Source of the DNA: Sphingomonas sp. Leaf20 | GTDB taxonomy: Bacteria > Pseudomonadota > Alphaproteobacteria > Sphingomonadales > Sphingomonadaceae | NCBI RefSeq assembly: GCF_001421535.1 | Contig: NZ_LMKN01000008.1 | Location: 522,208 to 586,207, forward strand | Length of the DNA: 64,000 nt | Direction: 5' to 3' | Position numbers and translations under genes: made by a program | Notes under the pieces: generated by a model | The model's input: the letters and a program-made list of their open reading frames with translations, nothing else | The model's database searches: none | What the model was told of the DNA's origin: nothing | Shown here: one piece after another, positions 25,752-35,148 of the stretch | Numbering within the stretch: the stretch's first letter is position 1 | How the letters are laid out: the number at the start of each line of letters is the position of its first letter

Positions 25752-27191
25752 GTGCGGATCGGAACCGAATGCTGGCGTATCGAACGCGCGGACCAGATGT
25801 CCGTGATCGTCGATGCGGAGGAATATTTCCGCCAGGCGCGTGTCGCGATGCTGAATGCCAAGCGGCGGATCATGCTGATCGGCTGGGATTTCGATGCGCG
25901 GATCCAGCTCGAGCCCGGTGTCGACCGCCCCGGTGAACCGCCCACGCTCGGCGCGTTCATCCTGTGGCTGGTCGAACGCCAGCCCGATCTCGAGATCTTC
26001 CTGCTCCGCTGGGATACCGGTGCGATCAAGTCGCTGTTCCGCGGTTCGACGCTGTTCACGATGATGAAGTGGATGCGGCATCCGCGTATCCATACCAAGC
26101 TCGACGGGCATCACCCGACCGCGGGATCGCATCACCAGAAGATCGTGATCATCGACGACTGCCTCGCCTTTTGCGGCGGGATCGACATGACCGGCGATCG
26201 CTGGGACACGCGCGAGCATCGCCACGACGATCCGCGCCGTCTGCGTCCCTCGGGGCGCGCCTACAAGCCGTGGCACGACGCGATCAGCGCGGTCGCAGGC
26301 CCCGTCGCGACCGCATTGGGGCAGTTGTTCCGCGATCGCTGGGTGCTGGCGGGCGGCGTGCCGATCGCCGAGGCGAGCCCGGGGGCGGCCTGCTGGCCCG
26401 ACGAACTCGGCGTGCATTTCCGCGACGTCGACGTCGCGATCGCGCGGACCGAACCCGAGATGGACGACCAGGTCCCGGTGCACGAGAGCGAGGCGCTGTT
26501 CCTCGCGCAGATCGCCGGCGCCAAGCGGCATCTCTATATCGAGAGCCAGTATTTCGCGTCGCGCAAGATCGCCGAGGCGGTCGCGCGCCGGCTCGACGAG
26601 GCGGACGGGCCCGAGATCGTGATCATCAACCCGGTGACTGCACAAGGCTGGCTCGAGCCGATCGCGATGGACACCGCGCGTGCCCGGCTGATGACCGCGC
26701 TGGCGCACCGCGACGTCCACAAGCGGCTGCGCATGTACCATCCCTACACCAGCGGCGGCGAGGCGATCTATTGCCATGCCAAGATCCTGATCGCGGACGA
26801 TCAGGTCTTCCGGCTGGGTTCGTCGAACATGAACAACCGGTCGCTGCGGCTCGATACCGAATGCGACCTCGCGATCCGCGCGCGGGACGAGGCGACGAGC
26901 ACGGGGATCACCGCGATCCGCAACGACTTGATTGCCGAGCATCTCGCGGTCGATATCGAGGTGGTCAATGCGACGATCGCCGAGACCGGATCGCTGATCG
27001 AGACGATCGAACGGCTGCGCGGGCAGGGCAAGTCGCTGCGCGCCTATGAGGCGCCCGACCTGACCGCGGTCGAGGAATGGCTTGCGGATAACGAGGTGCT
27101 CGATCCCGAGGGCCCCGAGGAGATGTTCGAGAGCTTCTCGGAGCGGGGCCTGTTCCGCCGTCTCCACCTACGCCGCTCGAAGAAGAAATAA
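25752..27191 (+). CDS. Phospholipase D-like phosphatidyltransferase
   Basis: A 479-residue protein with two HKD catalytic motifs: HHQKIVIIDDCLAFCGGID in the first half and CHAKILIADDQVFRLGSSN in the second. It also has a GWDFDARI segment typical of bacterial PLD proteins near the N-terminus. There is no obvious N-terminal membrane helix, unlike standard cardiolipin synthases, so it could be a soluble phospholipase D or a ClsC-like enzyme. GTG 25752 is chosen because AAGGGG sits seven bases upstream; a TTG at 25704 is less well supported. Divergent from dinB. Confidence 0.87.
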   Translation: MRIGTECWRIERADQMSVIVDAEEYFRQARVAMLNAKRRIMLIGWDFDARIQLEPGVDRPGEPPTLGAFILWLVERQPDLEIFLLRWDTGAIKSLFRGSTLFTMMKWMRHPRIHTKLDGHHPTAGSHHQKIVIIDDCLAFCGGIDMTGDRWDTREHRHDDPRRLRPSGRAYKPWHDAISAVAGPVATALGQLFRDRWVLAGGVPIAEASPGAACWPDELGVHFRDVDVAIARTEPEMDDQVPVHESEALFLAQIAGAKRHLYIESQYFASRKIAEAVARRLDEADGPEIVIINPVTAQGWLEPIAMDTARARLMTALAHRDVHKRLRMYHPYTSGGEAIYCHAKILIADDQVFRLGSSNMNNRSLRLDTECDLAIRARDEATSTGITAIRNDLIAEHLAVDIEVVNATIAETGSLIETIERLRGQGKSLRAYEAPDLTAVEEWLADNEVLDPEGPEEMFESFSERGLFRRLHLRRSKKK

Positions 27192-27193
27192 GC

Positions 27194-27317
27194 GATCCTC
27201 CCCCGCCAGGGGGAGGTGGCAGGCGCCGCCTGACGGAGGGGGCGGGAAGGGCAACCGAAGTTGCGTGTCCTCCCCCTCCGTCGCCTTCGGCGCCACCTCC
27301 TCCTGACGGGGAGGATC
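27194..27317. repeat. Inverted repeat, CTCCCC/GGGGAG family
   Basis: A 124-bp element flanked by GATCCTCCCC (27194-27203) and GGGGAGGATC (27308-27317), with further nested complementary tracts inside (CCTCCCCCTCCGTCG against CGGAGGGGGCGGG). It fills the gap between the convergent PLD and fhs genes. Transcripts from either side would fold into a long hairpin, so it may also end transcription. Confidence 0.7.
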
Positions 27318-27321
27318 AGTG

Positions 27322-28995
27322 TTAGAACAGCCCTTCGATCAGTCCGTCCGCATCGAGGCGGATCGCCTCCGCCGCCGGCACCCGCGGCAGGCCCGGCATC
27401 GTCATGATCTCGCCGCAGATCGCGACGACGAAACCCGCGCCCGCGGCCAGCCGCACCTCGCGCACCGGCACGATATGCCCGGTCGGCGCGCCGAGCAGCG
27501 CAGGGTCGCTCGAGAAGCTGTACTGCGTCTTGGCGAGGCACACCGGCAGGTGGCCATAACCGGCATCTTCCCAGCGCTTGAGCTGCGCCAGCACGCTCGG
27601 CTCCGCCACAGCATGCTCCGCGCGGTAGATGCGCCGCGCGACCGTATCGATCTTGTCGAACAGCGACAGCTCATCACCGTAGAGCGGCGCGAAATTGGCG
27701 GCGTGCGTGTCGCACAGATCGGCGACCGCATCGGCGAGCTTGGTCGCCCCCGCGCCGCCGTCGGCCCAGTGGCGGCACAGGATCGCGCGGGCGCCGTGCG
27801 CGCTCGCCGCCTCGTGGACGACCGCGATCTCGGCCTCGCTGTCGGTGTGGAAATGGTTGATCGCGACGACCGCGGGGACGCCGAACTGGCGGATATTCTC
27901 GATATGGCGGACGAGGTTGACCGCGCCGCGGCGGACCGCCTCGACGTCCTCCGCGCCCAGATCACCCTTGGCGACGCCGCCGTTCATCTTGAGCGCGCGG
28001 ACCGTCGCGACGATCACCACCGCATCGGGGGAGAGCCCCGCCTGGCGGCATTTGATGTCGAAGAACTTCTCCGCGCCCAGATCCGCGCCGAAGCCCGCCT
28101 CGGTCACGACGTAATCGCCCAGCGCCAGCGCCGCGCGTGTCGCGATCACCGAGTTGCAGCCATGCGCGATATTGGCGAACGGCCCGCCGTGCAGGAAGGC
28201 AGGGTTCCCCTCGAGCGTCTGGACGAGGTTGGGCTTGATCGCCTCCGCGAGCAGGACCGCCATCGCGCCGTCCGCCTTCAGGTCACGCGCGGTGACGGGG
28301 CTGCGGTCGCGCGTATAGGCGACGACGATGTCGCCCAGCCGCCGCTCCATGTCGGCGAGATCCTCGCTCAGGCACAGGATCGCCATGACCTCGGACGCCA
28401 CGGTGATGTCGAAGCCCGATTCGCGGGGAAAACCATTGGCGACCCCGCCGATCGACTGGACGATGTCGCGCAGCGCGCGGTCGTTCATGTCGAGCACGCG
28501 GCGCCACACGACGCGCCGCACGTCGATCTGCAGCGCGTTGCCCCAGTGGATATGGTTGTCGATCATCGCCGCGAGCAGGTTGTGCGCCGCGGTGATCGCG
28601 TGGAAATCGCCGGTGAAATGGAGGTTGATGTCCTCCATCGGTGCGACCTGCGCGCGCCCGCCGCCGGTCGCCCCGCCCTTGGTCCCGAAGCACGGCCCCA
28701 GCGACGGTTCGCGCAGCGCGAGCACGGTCTTGCGACCCGTCAGGTTGAGCGCGTCGGCAAGCCCGACCGAGGTCGTGGTCTTGCCCTCGCCCGCAGGCGT
28801 CGGGTTGATCGCGGTGACGAGCACGAGCTTGCCGCGCCGCCCGGTCTCGCGCTGCGCCTGCAGCCAGTCGAGCGAGACCTTCGCCTTGAACCGGCCATAG
28901 GGCTCGACCGCGTCATCGGGAATGCCGAGCGCGTCGGCGATCTGCGCGATGGGGCGCAGCGCGACGCTGCGGGCGATGGCGATGTCGGTGGTCAT
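27322..28995 (-). CDS. fhs: Formate--tetrahydrofolate ligase
   Basis: A 557-residue enzyme joining formate to tetrahydrofolate at the cost of ATP, giving 10-formyl-THF for purines and C1 metabolism. The nucleotide-binding loop [15 protein letters not shown] and the family stretches [20 protein letters not shown] and [15 protein letters not shown] are clear. The length is normal. It starts three bases after the stop of the ABC-2 permease gene, so the two are co-transcribed although their functions appear unrelated. Confidence 0.95.
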   Translation of the reverse strand: MTTDIAIARSVALRPIAQIADALGIPDDAVEPYGRFKAKVSLDWLQAQRETGRRGKLVLVTAINPTPAGEGKTTTSVGLADALNLTGRKTVLALREPSLGPCFGTKGGATGGGRAQVAPMEDINLHFTGDFHAITAAHNLLAAMIDNHIHWGNALQIDVRRVVWRRVLDMNDRALRDIVQSIGGVANGFPRESGFDITVASEVMAILCLSEDLADMERRLGDIVVAYTRDRSPVTARDLKADGAMAVLLAEAIKPNLVQTLEGNPAFLHGGPFANIAHGCNSVIATRAALALGDYVVTEAGFGADLGAEKFFDIKCRQAGLSPDAVVIVATVRALKMNGGVAKGDLGAEDVEAVRRGAVNLVRHIENIRQFGVPAVVAINHFHTDSEAEIAVVHEAASAHGARAILCRHWADGGAGATKLADAVADLCDTHAANFAPLYGDELSLFDKIDTVARRIYRAEHAVAEPSVLAQLKRWEDAGYGHLPVCLAKTQYSFSSDPALLGAPTGHIVPVREVRLAAGAGFVVAICGEIMTMPGLPRVPAAEAIRLDADGLIEGLF

Positions 28996-28998
28996 GAC

Positions 28999-29853
28999 CT
29001 AGTTCTTCAGTTTCCAGCCGCTTTTCAGCAGCATGTAGCACAGGGTGGCGAGCACGACGTCGATCGCCAAGATGACGAGGCCGCCGACGATCACCGGCGA
29101 ATCGGCAACGCCCAGAAAGCCGTAGCGAAAGCCCGAGATGATGTAGAAGAACGGATTGACGTGGCTGAACGTGCGGAACGCGGGCGCCAGCGTGTCGACC
29201 GAATAGAAGGTGCCCGACAGCAGCGACAGCGGCGCGACCACGAAATTGGTTACCGCGGCGGCATGGTCGAACTTGTCCGCCCAGATCGAGGTCAGCACGC
29301 CGAGCAGCGCAAGGAAGGTCGCGCCGAGCAGCCCGAACCACAGGATCGCAAGCGGCGCATGCGGCGTGACATGCACGCCGGGGTACAGCGCCATCGCCGC
29401 CCAGACGACGCACCCGACGAGCACCGCGCGCGTCACCGCACCGCCGACGAGGGCCGCGAGCAGCTCGCCGGTCGACAGCGGTGGCTGGAGATAGTCGACG
29501 ATCGTGCCCTGCATCTTGCCGACCAGCAGCGAGAAGCTCGCATTAGCAAAGGCGGGGCCCATCATGCCCTGGCTGATGATCAGCCCGGGGGCGATGAAGT
29601 CGGCGAACATCACGGTCTCGCCGCCGACCAGCACGGGGCGTTTGGCGCCCGTCGCGATCGTGAAAACGATCAGGAACAGCAATGTCGTCATTGCCGGTGC
29701 CCACACCGTCTGCAGCTGCACCTTGAAGAAACGGCGCACCTCCTTGATATAGAGGGTACGAAGTCCCTCCCAGTTCACGTTGCGAATGACGGGAACGCCG
29801 GGGGCGGACTGCACCGCCGACTGGATTTCACCGATTGGGGGCTGGCTGCTCAT
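28999..29853 (-). CDS. ABC-2 type transporter permease
   Basis: A 284-residue inner-membrane protein of the ABC-2 class: a cytoplasmic N-terminus (LYIKEVRRFFKVQLQT) and six hydrophobic segments, with GTIVDYLQPPLSTGELL and SGTFYSVDTL typical of exporters of the YadH / NodJ / drug-exporter type. No ATPase gene is adjacent, so the partner must lie elsewhere or outside the window. Substrate unknown. Directly followed by fhs. Confidence 0.87.
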   Translation of the reverse strand: MSSQPPIGEIQSAVQSAPGVPVIRNVNWEGLRTLYIKEVRRFFKVQLQTVWAPAMTTLLFLIVFTIATGAKRPVLVGGETVMFADFIAPGLIISQGMMGPAFANASFSLLVGKMQGTIVDYLQPPLSTGELLAALVGGAVTRAVLVGCVVWAAMALYPGVHVTPHAPLAILWFGLLGATFLALLGVLTSIWADKFDHAAAVTNFVVAPLSLLSGTFYSVDTLAPAFRTFSHVNPFFYIISGFRYGFLGVADSPVIVGGLVILAIDVVLATLCYMLLKSGWKLKN

Positions 29854-29939
29854 GGGGGTTGCGGGTAATCGCTGCCGCTGCCGCCCGCAACCCGGTTGAC
29901 GAAGACCATGTCGGCCGACCCGAAGACTGAGGAACGAAC

Positions 29940-30755
29940 ATGTCCTGGACCGACGAGCGTATCGAGACGCTCAAGACGATGTGGGAAGCCGGCCAGACCG
30001 CCAGCCAGATCGCCGAAGCGCTGGGTGGCGTCAGCCGCAACGCCGTGATCGGCAAGGCGCACCGCCTCGAACTCCAGGCGCGCCCATCGCCGGTAAAGCC
30101 CAACGATCCCGACGCGAAGGCGGCTGAAAAGTCTGGCGATGCGGCCGTCGCGCCATCGCCGGTCGCCGGGGCCGAACCGGTCTCCGCCCAGCCCGTCCCG
30201 TCAGAGCCTGCCGCGGTTCCGCCGCCGCCCGTGTCCAAGCCCGCCGTCGTCGCGGCGGCTCCTGCACCGCGTGCGGAGCCGGTGGCGACGGTGCCGGTGG
30301 ACGCGCCGGTCGAGGCTGCGCCGGCCCCTGCGACTCGCGCAGTCGATCAGGATGACGACGAGGACGAGGATGACGACGACGCGGTCGAGCCGGCCGCGGC
30401 GCCGGTGCGTGCGCCACAGCCGATCCTTCGCTCGATCGGGCCCGGTGGCTTCCTGCGCCAAGCACCCGGCGAGCAACAGCCGCCGAGCACGCCGGCACCG
30501 CCGCGTCGTCTCGTCCCCGCGAAGCCATCCGCGGACATGGCCGACAAGACGAGCCTGCTCGATCTGAACGACCGCATCTGCAAATGGCCGCTCGGCCATC
30601 CCGGCGAGCCCGATTTCCACTTTTGCGGTGACAAGGTGAACCCGGGGTTCCCGTATTGCGTCGCGCATTGCGGCCATGCCTATCAGGCACAGCTCCCGCG
30701 CCGTGACCGTCGTCCGACGCCACCACTGCCCTTTGGCGGGCCGCGCGCGCGCTAA
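29940..30755 (+). CDS. gcrA: GcrA cell-cycle regulator with long linker
   Basis: GcrA works with sigma-70 and CcrM-methylated promoters in alphaproteobacteria. The N-terminal DNA-binding domain (MSWTDERIETLKTMWEAG, NAVIGKAHRL) and the C-terminal sigma-contact module (LLDLNDRICKWPLGHPGEPDFHFCG, GFPYCVAHCGHAY) are both intact. At 271 residues it is much longer than Caulobacter GcrA (about 173). The excess is a Pro/Ala-rich linker (about 45-200) with an acidic run of Asp/Glu at about 138-148. A GC-rich terminator hairpin follows. Confidence 0.92.
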   Translation: MSWTDERIETLKTMWEAGQTASQIAEALGGVSRNAVIGKAHRLELQARPSPVKPNDPDAKAAEKSGDAAVAPSPVAGAEPVSAQPVPSEPAAVPPPPVSKPAVVAAAPAPRAEPVATVPVDAPVEAAPAPATRAVDQDDDEDEDDDDAVEPAAAPVRAPQPILRSIGPGGFLRQAPGEQQPPSTPAPPRRLVPAKPSADMADKTSLLDLNDRICKWPLGHPGEPDFHFCGDKVNPGFPYCVAHCGHAYQAQLPRRDRRPTPPLPFGGPRAR

Positions 30756-30760
30756 GACTG

Positions 30761-30780
30761 GGGGGGCGTTTTCGCCCCCC
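30761..30780 (+). terminator. Terminator hairpin after gcrA
   Basis: GGGGGGCG-TTTT-CGCCCCCC: a perfect 8-bp stem with a T4 loop, five bases after the gcrA stop. No long T-run follows. Confidence 0.65.
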
Positions 30781-30822
30781 TCGGCCCGGGTATTCCTCCC
30801 GCGAGCCAGGTCCACAGCTCCA

Positions 30823-30840
30823 CCCCGGCGAAGGCCGGGG
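30823..30840. repeat. CCCCGGC-GAAG-GCCGGGG palindrome
   Basis: Perfect 7-bp stem with a GAAG tetraloop, inside a 301-bp gene-free stretch (30756-31056) between gcrA and the convergent beta-barrel gene. This stretch holds four separate hairpins and no supported gene. Confidence 0.55.
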
Positions 30841-30922
30841 TAATGGCGAGCGACGCAAAGTTGCCTTCGACCCCCAATTGGGCTCCGGGGTGGGCCCAAA
30901 GAATGCGACAGGTCAAAGAAAA

Positions 30923-30951
30923 GGGCCGCCTCCCGTAGCAGGAAGCGACCC
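30923..30951. terminator. Bidirectional terminator-like hairpin
   Basis: An 11-bp stem including G-T pairs (arms 30923-30934 and 30941-30951 approximately). T-rich sequence lies on both sides: TTTATT after it on the plus strand and TTTTCTTT on the minus strand. It could end transcripts from the beta-barrel gene and from gcrA read-through. Confidence 0.6.
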
Positions 30952-31019
30952 TTTATTCTCACCCGCGCCGCGGCAAAGCCGCGTCGTCGGACGTCGCCGA
31001 GGCGACGCCGGCCGAGCTT

Positions 31020-31051
31020 GGGGATGTGACGCCTGCTGGCGTCACATCCCC
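31020..31051 (-). terminator. Perfect 14-bp hairpin after the beta-barrel gene
   Basis: Arms 31020-31033 and 31038-31051 are exactly complementary with a 4-base loop. It lies five bases past the stop of the outer-membrane gene. No T-run follows, so it may protect the mRNA 3' end rather than terminate; the likelier terminator is the hairpin at 30923-30951. Confidence 0.6.
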
Positions 31052-31056
31052 TGCGC

Positions 31057-31908
31057 TTAGAACCGGAACGCGGCCGTTGCGCGCAGGCTGTGCCAGCGGA
31101 AATTGTCGTCGCTGCGACGGAAGTCGGTACCGGTCGTGTTCGGCGCGAGCACGAACGGGTTGGTCGCAGGCTGCGTGCCCTGCGTCACGCGGACGCGGAA
31201 GTCGTCGTCCTGATACTGATGGAACATATATTCCATGCCGACCGAGATGTTCGGCGTGACCTTCTGCTCGATGCCGCCGCCGCCGAGGATGCCGAACTGC
31301 TGGCGCTTGCCGCTCTGCTGATAGGCGTTGCCCGTGTTCGTGCTGTAGAAGTCGCGGTCGATCCTGGCATAGCCTGCACCGAACGTGCCGTAGAACAGCG
31401 TGGTGTTGACCGCATAGCCGGCGCGGCCACGGATCGACGCTTCCCAATCGACGCTGCGCGTCATGACGTAGCTGGCAGGGGTCGTCGAGAACGCGGTCAC
31501 GCTGTCGGTGATCTCGCTCTTGCCGAATTCGCCGACGACGCCGACGACGATGTTGCCACGCTGCGTGTCCATGCCGACGCGGCCGTAATAGGCGGCGCCG
31601 TCCTTGTCCTTGCGGCAGCCGCCGCCGCCGGCGAGCGTCGTCGCGCGCGTCGCACCGTTGCAGAAGCCGCTGCTGAACGCGTTTGCGCCGGCAGCCGTCG
31701 TCACGGTGTCGCCGAACCGGCCGTCGAGGTTGCGGTCGAACAGGATCGACGAACCGGCATCGTTCGGCTGGACGTCATAGCCACCCGCTGCGCCGATATA
31801 GATGCCGCTGAACGGCGCGTCCTCGGTGGTCTCCTGCGCAAAGGCGGGGGACGCGATCAGGCCGAGAGCGGCCGCGCCGGCAAGTGCGGCGTAGAAGGAA
31901 GTGCGCAT
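31057..31908 (-). CDS. Outer-membrane beta-barrel protein (opacity/P44-like)
   Basis: A 283-residue exported protein. The signal peptide (MRTSFYAALAGAAALGLIASPAFA) is cleaved after AFA. The mature part alternates polar and hydrophobic residues, starts with FSGIYIGAAGGYD and ends in Phe (ATAAFRF), the C-terminal signature for outer-membrane insertion; WEASIRGRAGYA and GGGGIEQKVTPNISVGMEYMF are typical of small OmpA/opacity-type barrels. Two Cys in a loop (GFCNGA, GGCRKDKD) may form a disulfide. Porin, adhesin or structural role cannot be told apart. Upstream (31924-31935) lies an AT-rich GTTTA-TC-TAAAC palindrome. Confidence 0.85.
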   Translation of the reverse strand: MRTSFYAALAGAAALGLIASPAFAQETTEDAPFSGIYIGAAGGYDVQPNDAGSSILFDRNLDGRFGDTVTTAAGANAFSSGFCNGATRATTLAGGGGCRKDKDGAAYYGRVGMDTQRGNIVVGVVGEFGKSEITDSVTAFSTTPASYVMTRSVDWEASIRGRAGYAVNTTLFYGTFGAGYARIDRDFYSTNTGNAYQQSGKRQQFGILGGGGIEQKVTPNISVGMEYMFHQYQDDDFRVRVTQGTQPATNPFVLAPNTTGTDFRRSDDNFRWHSLRATAAFRF

Positions 31909-32069
31909 GTAAACTCCGGGATTGTTTATCTAAACCAATTTAGGAACGGGCCGTCCCGGGAAATATATCCCTCCAGATGACGCGAACATGACAGAAAGTT
32001 CATGGTGTGGCTTTCGCGCAACAGCGCTGATCGCTTGCGTGGATCGCCGGCTGCGCCATATACCGAGCC

Positions 32070-34073
32070 ATGCCAGAAGACCTGCCAGAAGGCCTGTTCA
32101 CGTCCCAGCCCAAGACCGCCCCGACCTATGATGCCTCCTCGATCGAGGTGCTCGAGGGGCTCGAACCCGTCCGCCGCCGCCCGGGCATGTATGTCGGCGG
32201 CACCGACGAGCGCGCGCTGCACCATCTCGCCGCCGAAGTGCTCGACAATGCGATGGACGAGGCGGTCGCGGGTCACGCGACGCGGATCGAGGTCACGCTC
32301 GAGCCCGGCAACCGGCTGACGATCGTCGACAATGGCCGCGGCATCCCGGTCGATCCGCATCCCAAATTCCCCGACAAGTCCGCGCTCGAGGTGATCCTCT
32401 CGACGCTGCATTCGGGCGGCAAGTTCGCGGGCAAGGCCTATGCGACCTCGGGCGGTCTGCACGGCGTCGGCATCAGCGTCGTCAACGCGCTGTCGTCGGA
32501 CACCGTCGTCGAGGTCGCGCGCGACCGCCAGCTCTACCGCCAACGCTTCGCCAAGGGGCAGACGCTCGGCCCGATCGAGCGGCTCGGGACCACCCCCAAC
32601 CGCCGCGGCACCAGCGTCGCCTTCACCCCCGATACCGAGATCTTCGGCAACGAGCTCAACTTCAAGCCGCAGCGGCTGCACAAGCTTGTCCGCTCCAAGG
32701 CCTATCTGTTCGCGGGCGTCGAGATCCGCTGGCACTGCGCACCCGAGCTGATCAGCGACGATACGCCCGCGCAGGCGGTGTTCCAGTTCCCCGGCGGGCT
32801 CGCCGACCATCTGCGCGACCAGGTCGCGGGTCGCGAATGCGCGACCGCAGACTTCTTCTCGGGCTCGCAGGATTTCCCGAGCGCGCAGGGCGAGACGCAG
32901 GGCCGCGTCGAATGGGCGATCGCGTGGCCGCTGTGGAGCGACGGCTCGTACAGCTGGTATTGCAACACCATCCCGACCCCCGATGGCGGCACGCACGAAC
33001 AGGGCCTGCGGCAGGCTTTGGTGCGCGGCCTGCGCGCGTTCGGCGATCTGGTCGGCAACAAGAAGACCAAGGATATCAGCGCGGACGACGTGATGATCGG
33101 CAGCGAGCTGATGCTGTCGGTGTTCATCCGCGAACCGCAGTTCCAGAGCCAGACCAAGGATCGCCTCACCAGCCCCGAGGCCGCGGGGCTCGTCGAAAAG
33201 GCGGTGCGCGACCATTTCGATCATTTCCTCAGCCACAACATGGACCGCGGCAAGGCGCTGCTGAACTATGTGCTCGAGCGGATGGACGAGCGCCTTCGCC
33301 GCAAGCAGGAACGCGACGTCAAGCGCAAGACCGCAACGTCTGCGCGAAAATTGCGCCTGCCCGGCAAGCTGACCGACTGCTCCGCCAACTCGCCCGAAGG
33401 GACCGAGCTGTTCATCGTCGAGGGTGATTCGGCCGGCGGCTCGGCGAAGCAGGCGCGCGATCGCAAGACGCAGGCGATCCTGCCAATCCGCGGCAAGATC
33501 CTCAACGTCGCGTCGGCGACGAGTGCGAAGATCTTCGCGAACCAGGAAATCGCCGACCTGACGCTCGCGCTTGGCTGCGGCACGCGGAAAGACTGTGTCG
33601 CGGACAATCTGCGCTACGAGCGCGTCGTCATCATGACCGACGCCGATGTCGATGGCGCGCATATCGCGACGTTGCTGATGACGTTCTTCTTCCAGGAGAT
33701 GCCCGACATCGTCCGCCGCGGGCACCTCTATCTCGCGCAGCCGCCGCTCTATCGCCTGACCGTCGGCACGAAGAGCGTCTATGCGCGCGACGACGCGCAT
33801 CGCGCCGAACTCGAACGCACGGTGTTCAAGGGCAAGAAGGTCGACGTCGGCCGCTTCAAGGGGCTTGGCGAGATGAACCCCGGCCAGCTCCGCGAGACGA
33901 CGATGGACCCCGCGACGCGCGGCATGCTCCGCATCACGCTGCCGCAGGAATATGAGGAACGCGCAGGGGTGAAGGATCTCGTCGACCGCCTGATGGGCAA
34001 CAACCCCGCGCACCGCTTCGCCTTCATCCAGGAGAATGCCGGCCGGCTCGACGAGGAAGCGATCGACGCGTGA
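32070..34073 (+). CDS. parE: DNA topoisomerase IV subunit B
   Basis: A 667-residue ATPase subunit of topoisomerase IV, which unlinks daughter chromosomes. The GHKL domain has EVLDNAMDEAVAG, VDNGRGIPVD and SGGLHGVGISVVNALS; the TOPRIM domain has FIVEGDSAGGSAKQARDR and MTDADVDGAHI. The length and the absence of the large GyrB insertion favour ParE over GyrB. It is expressed as a single gene, divergent from the beta-barrel gene. Confidence 0.94.
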   Translation: MPEDLPEGLFTSQPKTAPTYDASSIEVLEGLEPVRRRPGMYVGGTDERALHHLAAEVLDNAMDEAVAGHATRIEVTLEPGNRLTIVDNGRGIPVDPHPKFPDKSALEVILSTLHSGGKFAGKAYATSGGLHGVGISVVNALSSDTVVEVARDRQLYRQRFAKGQTLGPIERLGTTPNRRGTSVAFTPDTEIFGNELNFKPQRLHKLVRSKAYLFAGVEIRWHCAPELISDDTPAQAVFQFPGGLADHLRDQVAGRECATADFFSGSQDFPSAQGETQGRVEWAIAWPLWSDGSYSWYCNTIPTPDGGTHEQGLRQALVRGLRAFGDLVGNKKTKDISADDVMIGSELMLSVFIREPQFQSQTKDRLTSPEAAGLVEKAVRDHFDHFLSHNMDRGKALLNYVLERMDERLRRKQERDVKRKTATSARKLRLPGKLTDCSANSPEGTELFIVEGDSAGGSAKQARDRKTQAILPIRGKILNVASATSAKIFANQEIADLTLALGCGTRKDCVADNLRYERVVIMTDADVDGAHIATLLMTFFFQEMPDIVRRGHLYLAQPPLYRLTVGTKSVYARDDAHRAELERTVFKGKKVDVGRFKGLGEMNPGQLRETTMDPATRGMLRITLPQEYEERAGVKDLVDRLMGNNPAHRFAFIQENAGRLDEEAIDA

Positions 34074-34110
34074 TCGTTGGGGCAGCGGGGGCGGTCCGAT
34101 CGCCGCCCCG

Positions 34111-34193
34111 CTGCCCCCGCATCACTGCCCCGGATCACTGCCCCCGGATCACTGCCCCCGGATCACTGCCCCCGGATCACTGCCCCCGGATCA
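34111..34193. repeat. Tandem array, six copies of a 14-bp unit
   Basis: The unit CTGCCCCCGGATCA is repeated six times. Unit 1 (34111-34124) has one substitution, unit 2 (34125-34137) is one base short, and units 3-6 (34138-34193) are identical. The array fills the gap between parE and the convergent exported-protein gene, and the last TCA is the complement of that gene's TGA stop. Confidence 0.9.
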
Positions 34194-34988
34194 CTGCCGG
34201 TGGGCGACCATCGTCGAGGTCTTCCCGAACTTCAGGTCGTTGACCGCGCTGGTCATCGTCGTGCCGTCGAGCGACAGCGACATGGTGTAGGTGCCGATCG
34301 GCACGTCGCCTTCATAGTCCGTTTCGACCAGCGTCGTCGGTCCGGTCTGTTTCAGCGCGACCTTCGTCCACCCCGGGTCGCCGGTCACCGCCGCCGCTGG
34401 GCCGTCGATCGTCGCGACATAGGATATGCCGGTCGGCGTCGAGAAGGTCATCGTCTTGCCCTCCTGCGCGAAGGTGAAGACGAGGCCCGTGTCGGACACC
34501 TGCGTATCGGTGGTTTCGCGCCACGCGCCCGATAACGCATGCGCGCCCGCCGGGGCAGGCGCGACGCGTGCGTTGACCGTCGTCCCCGTCACCTCGACGC
34601 CGCTCGGGGCGGTGCGGTCGACGAAGGCGGACGACGAACTCTGCCCGTCCGCGGCCAGCGTCACCGTCGCCTCGGCGACCGTTTTGCCGCCCTTCCGGAA
34701 CGCCCGCTTGATCGTCGTCGCATCGACCACGGCAACCGACGCCGCATCATAATAGGGGTTGCCGGCGATCGGGTGAAATGCGCCATCGGCGGGGAATTTG
34801 AGCGCGGGCTTGCACGTCGTGCAGCTGAAGATGCCCGCCTGGACGAGGACGATCGAGGGTTTCTCCGCGGGTTTGCCTGCCCTTACGTCTCCTTTCCAGG
34901 TGCCGTCGAACACCCCCCTGGCAAGCGCGGGGGTGGTGGCAAGGGCCGTGGCCAGCAGCAGGGCCAGGCCGGTCGCAAAGCGTTTCAT
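34191..34988 (-). CDS. Exported protein of unknown function
   Basis: A 265-residue protein with a signal peptide (MKRFATGLALLLATALATTPALA). The mature chain starts GVFDGTWKGDV, has a CTTC pair (SCTTCKP, about 55-58) that could bind metal or form a redox pair, and is otherwise predicted to be beta-rich, ending GKTSTMVAHRQ. I do not recognise the family with confidence; the DGTWKGD start recalls lipocalin-like domains, which is a weak similarity. Its stop codon lies within the last unit of the 14-bp tandem array. Confidence 0.75.
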   Translation of the reverse strand: MKRFATGLALLLATALATTPALARGVFDGTWKGDVRAGKPAEKPSIVLVQAGIFSCTTCKPALKFPADGAFHPIAGNPYYDAASVAVVDATTIKRAFRKGGKTVAEATVTLAADGQSSSSAFVDRTAPSGVEVTGTTVNARVAPAPAGAHALSGAWRETTDTQVSDTGLVFTFAQEGKTMTFSTPTGISYVATIDGPAAAVTGDPGWTKVALKQTGPTTLVETDYEGDVPIGTYTMSLSLDGTTMTSAVNDLKFGKTSTMVAHRQ

Positions 34989-35148
34989 CCGTCAACCTCC
35001 TCTCGATGGGGACGCGACTCGACTCGGGCGGGCGCGTTTGCGACGTCGGACCGGGCCGGCGCGAAGACTGCGCGCGCCGCCGGGGTGCCGCAAGCGACGT
35101 CCGCGTCTTGGTACGGATAGGACAGAGCAGCGCACGTCGCCCGCGGTG

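Noticed and set aside
27319..29868. Open frame antisense to fhs and the ABC-2 permease, 849 residues
   Set aside because: Runs across two unrelated real genes; Arg/Asp/His-rich composition typical of GC-rich antisense frames.
31926..34013. Open frame antisense to parE, 695 residues
   Set aside because: Shadow of parE; parE has all catalytic motifs and normal length, and the antisense product has no recognisable fold.
34111..34193. CRISPR-like array
   Set aside because: Units are contiguous 14-mers without spacers, and no cas genes are present.
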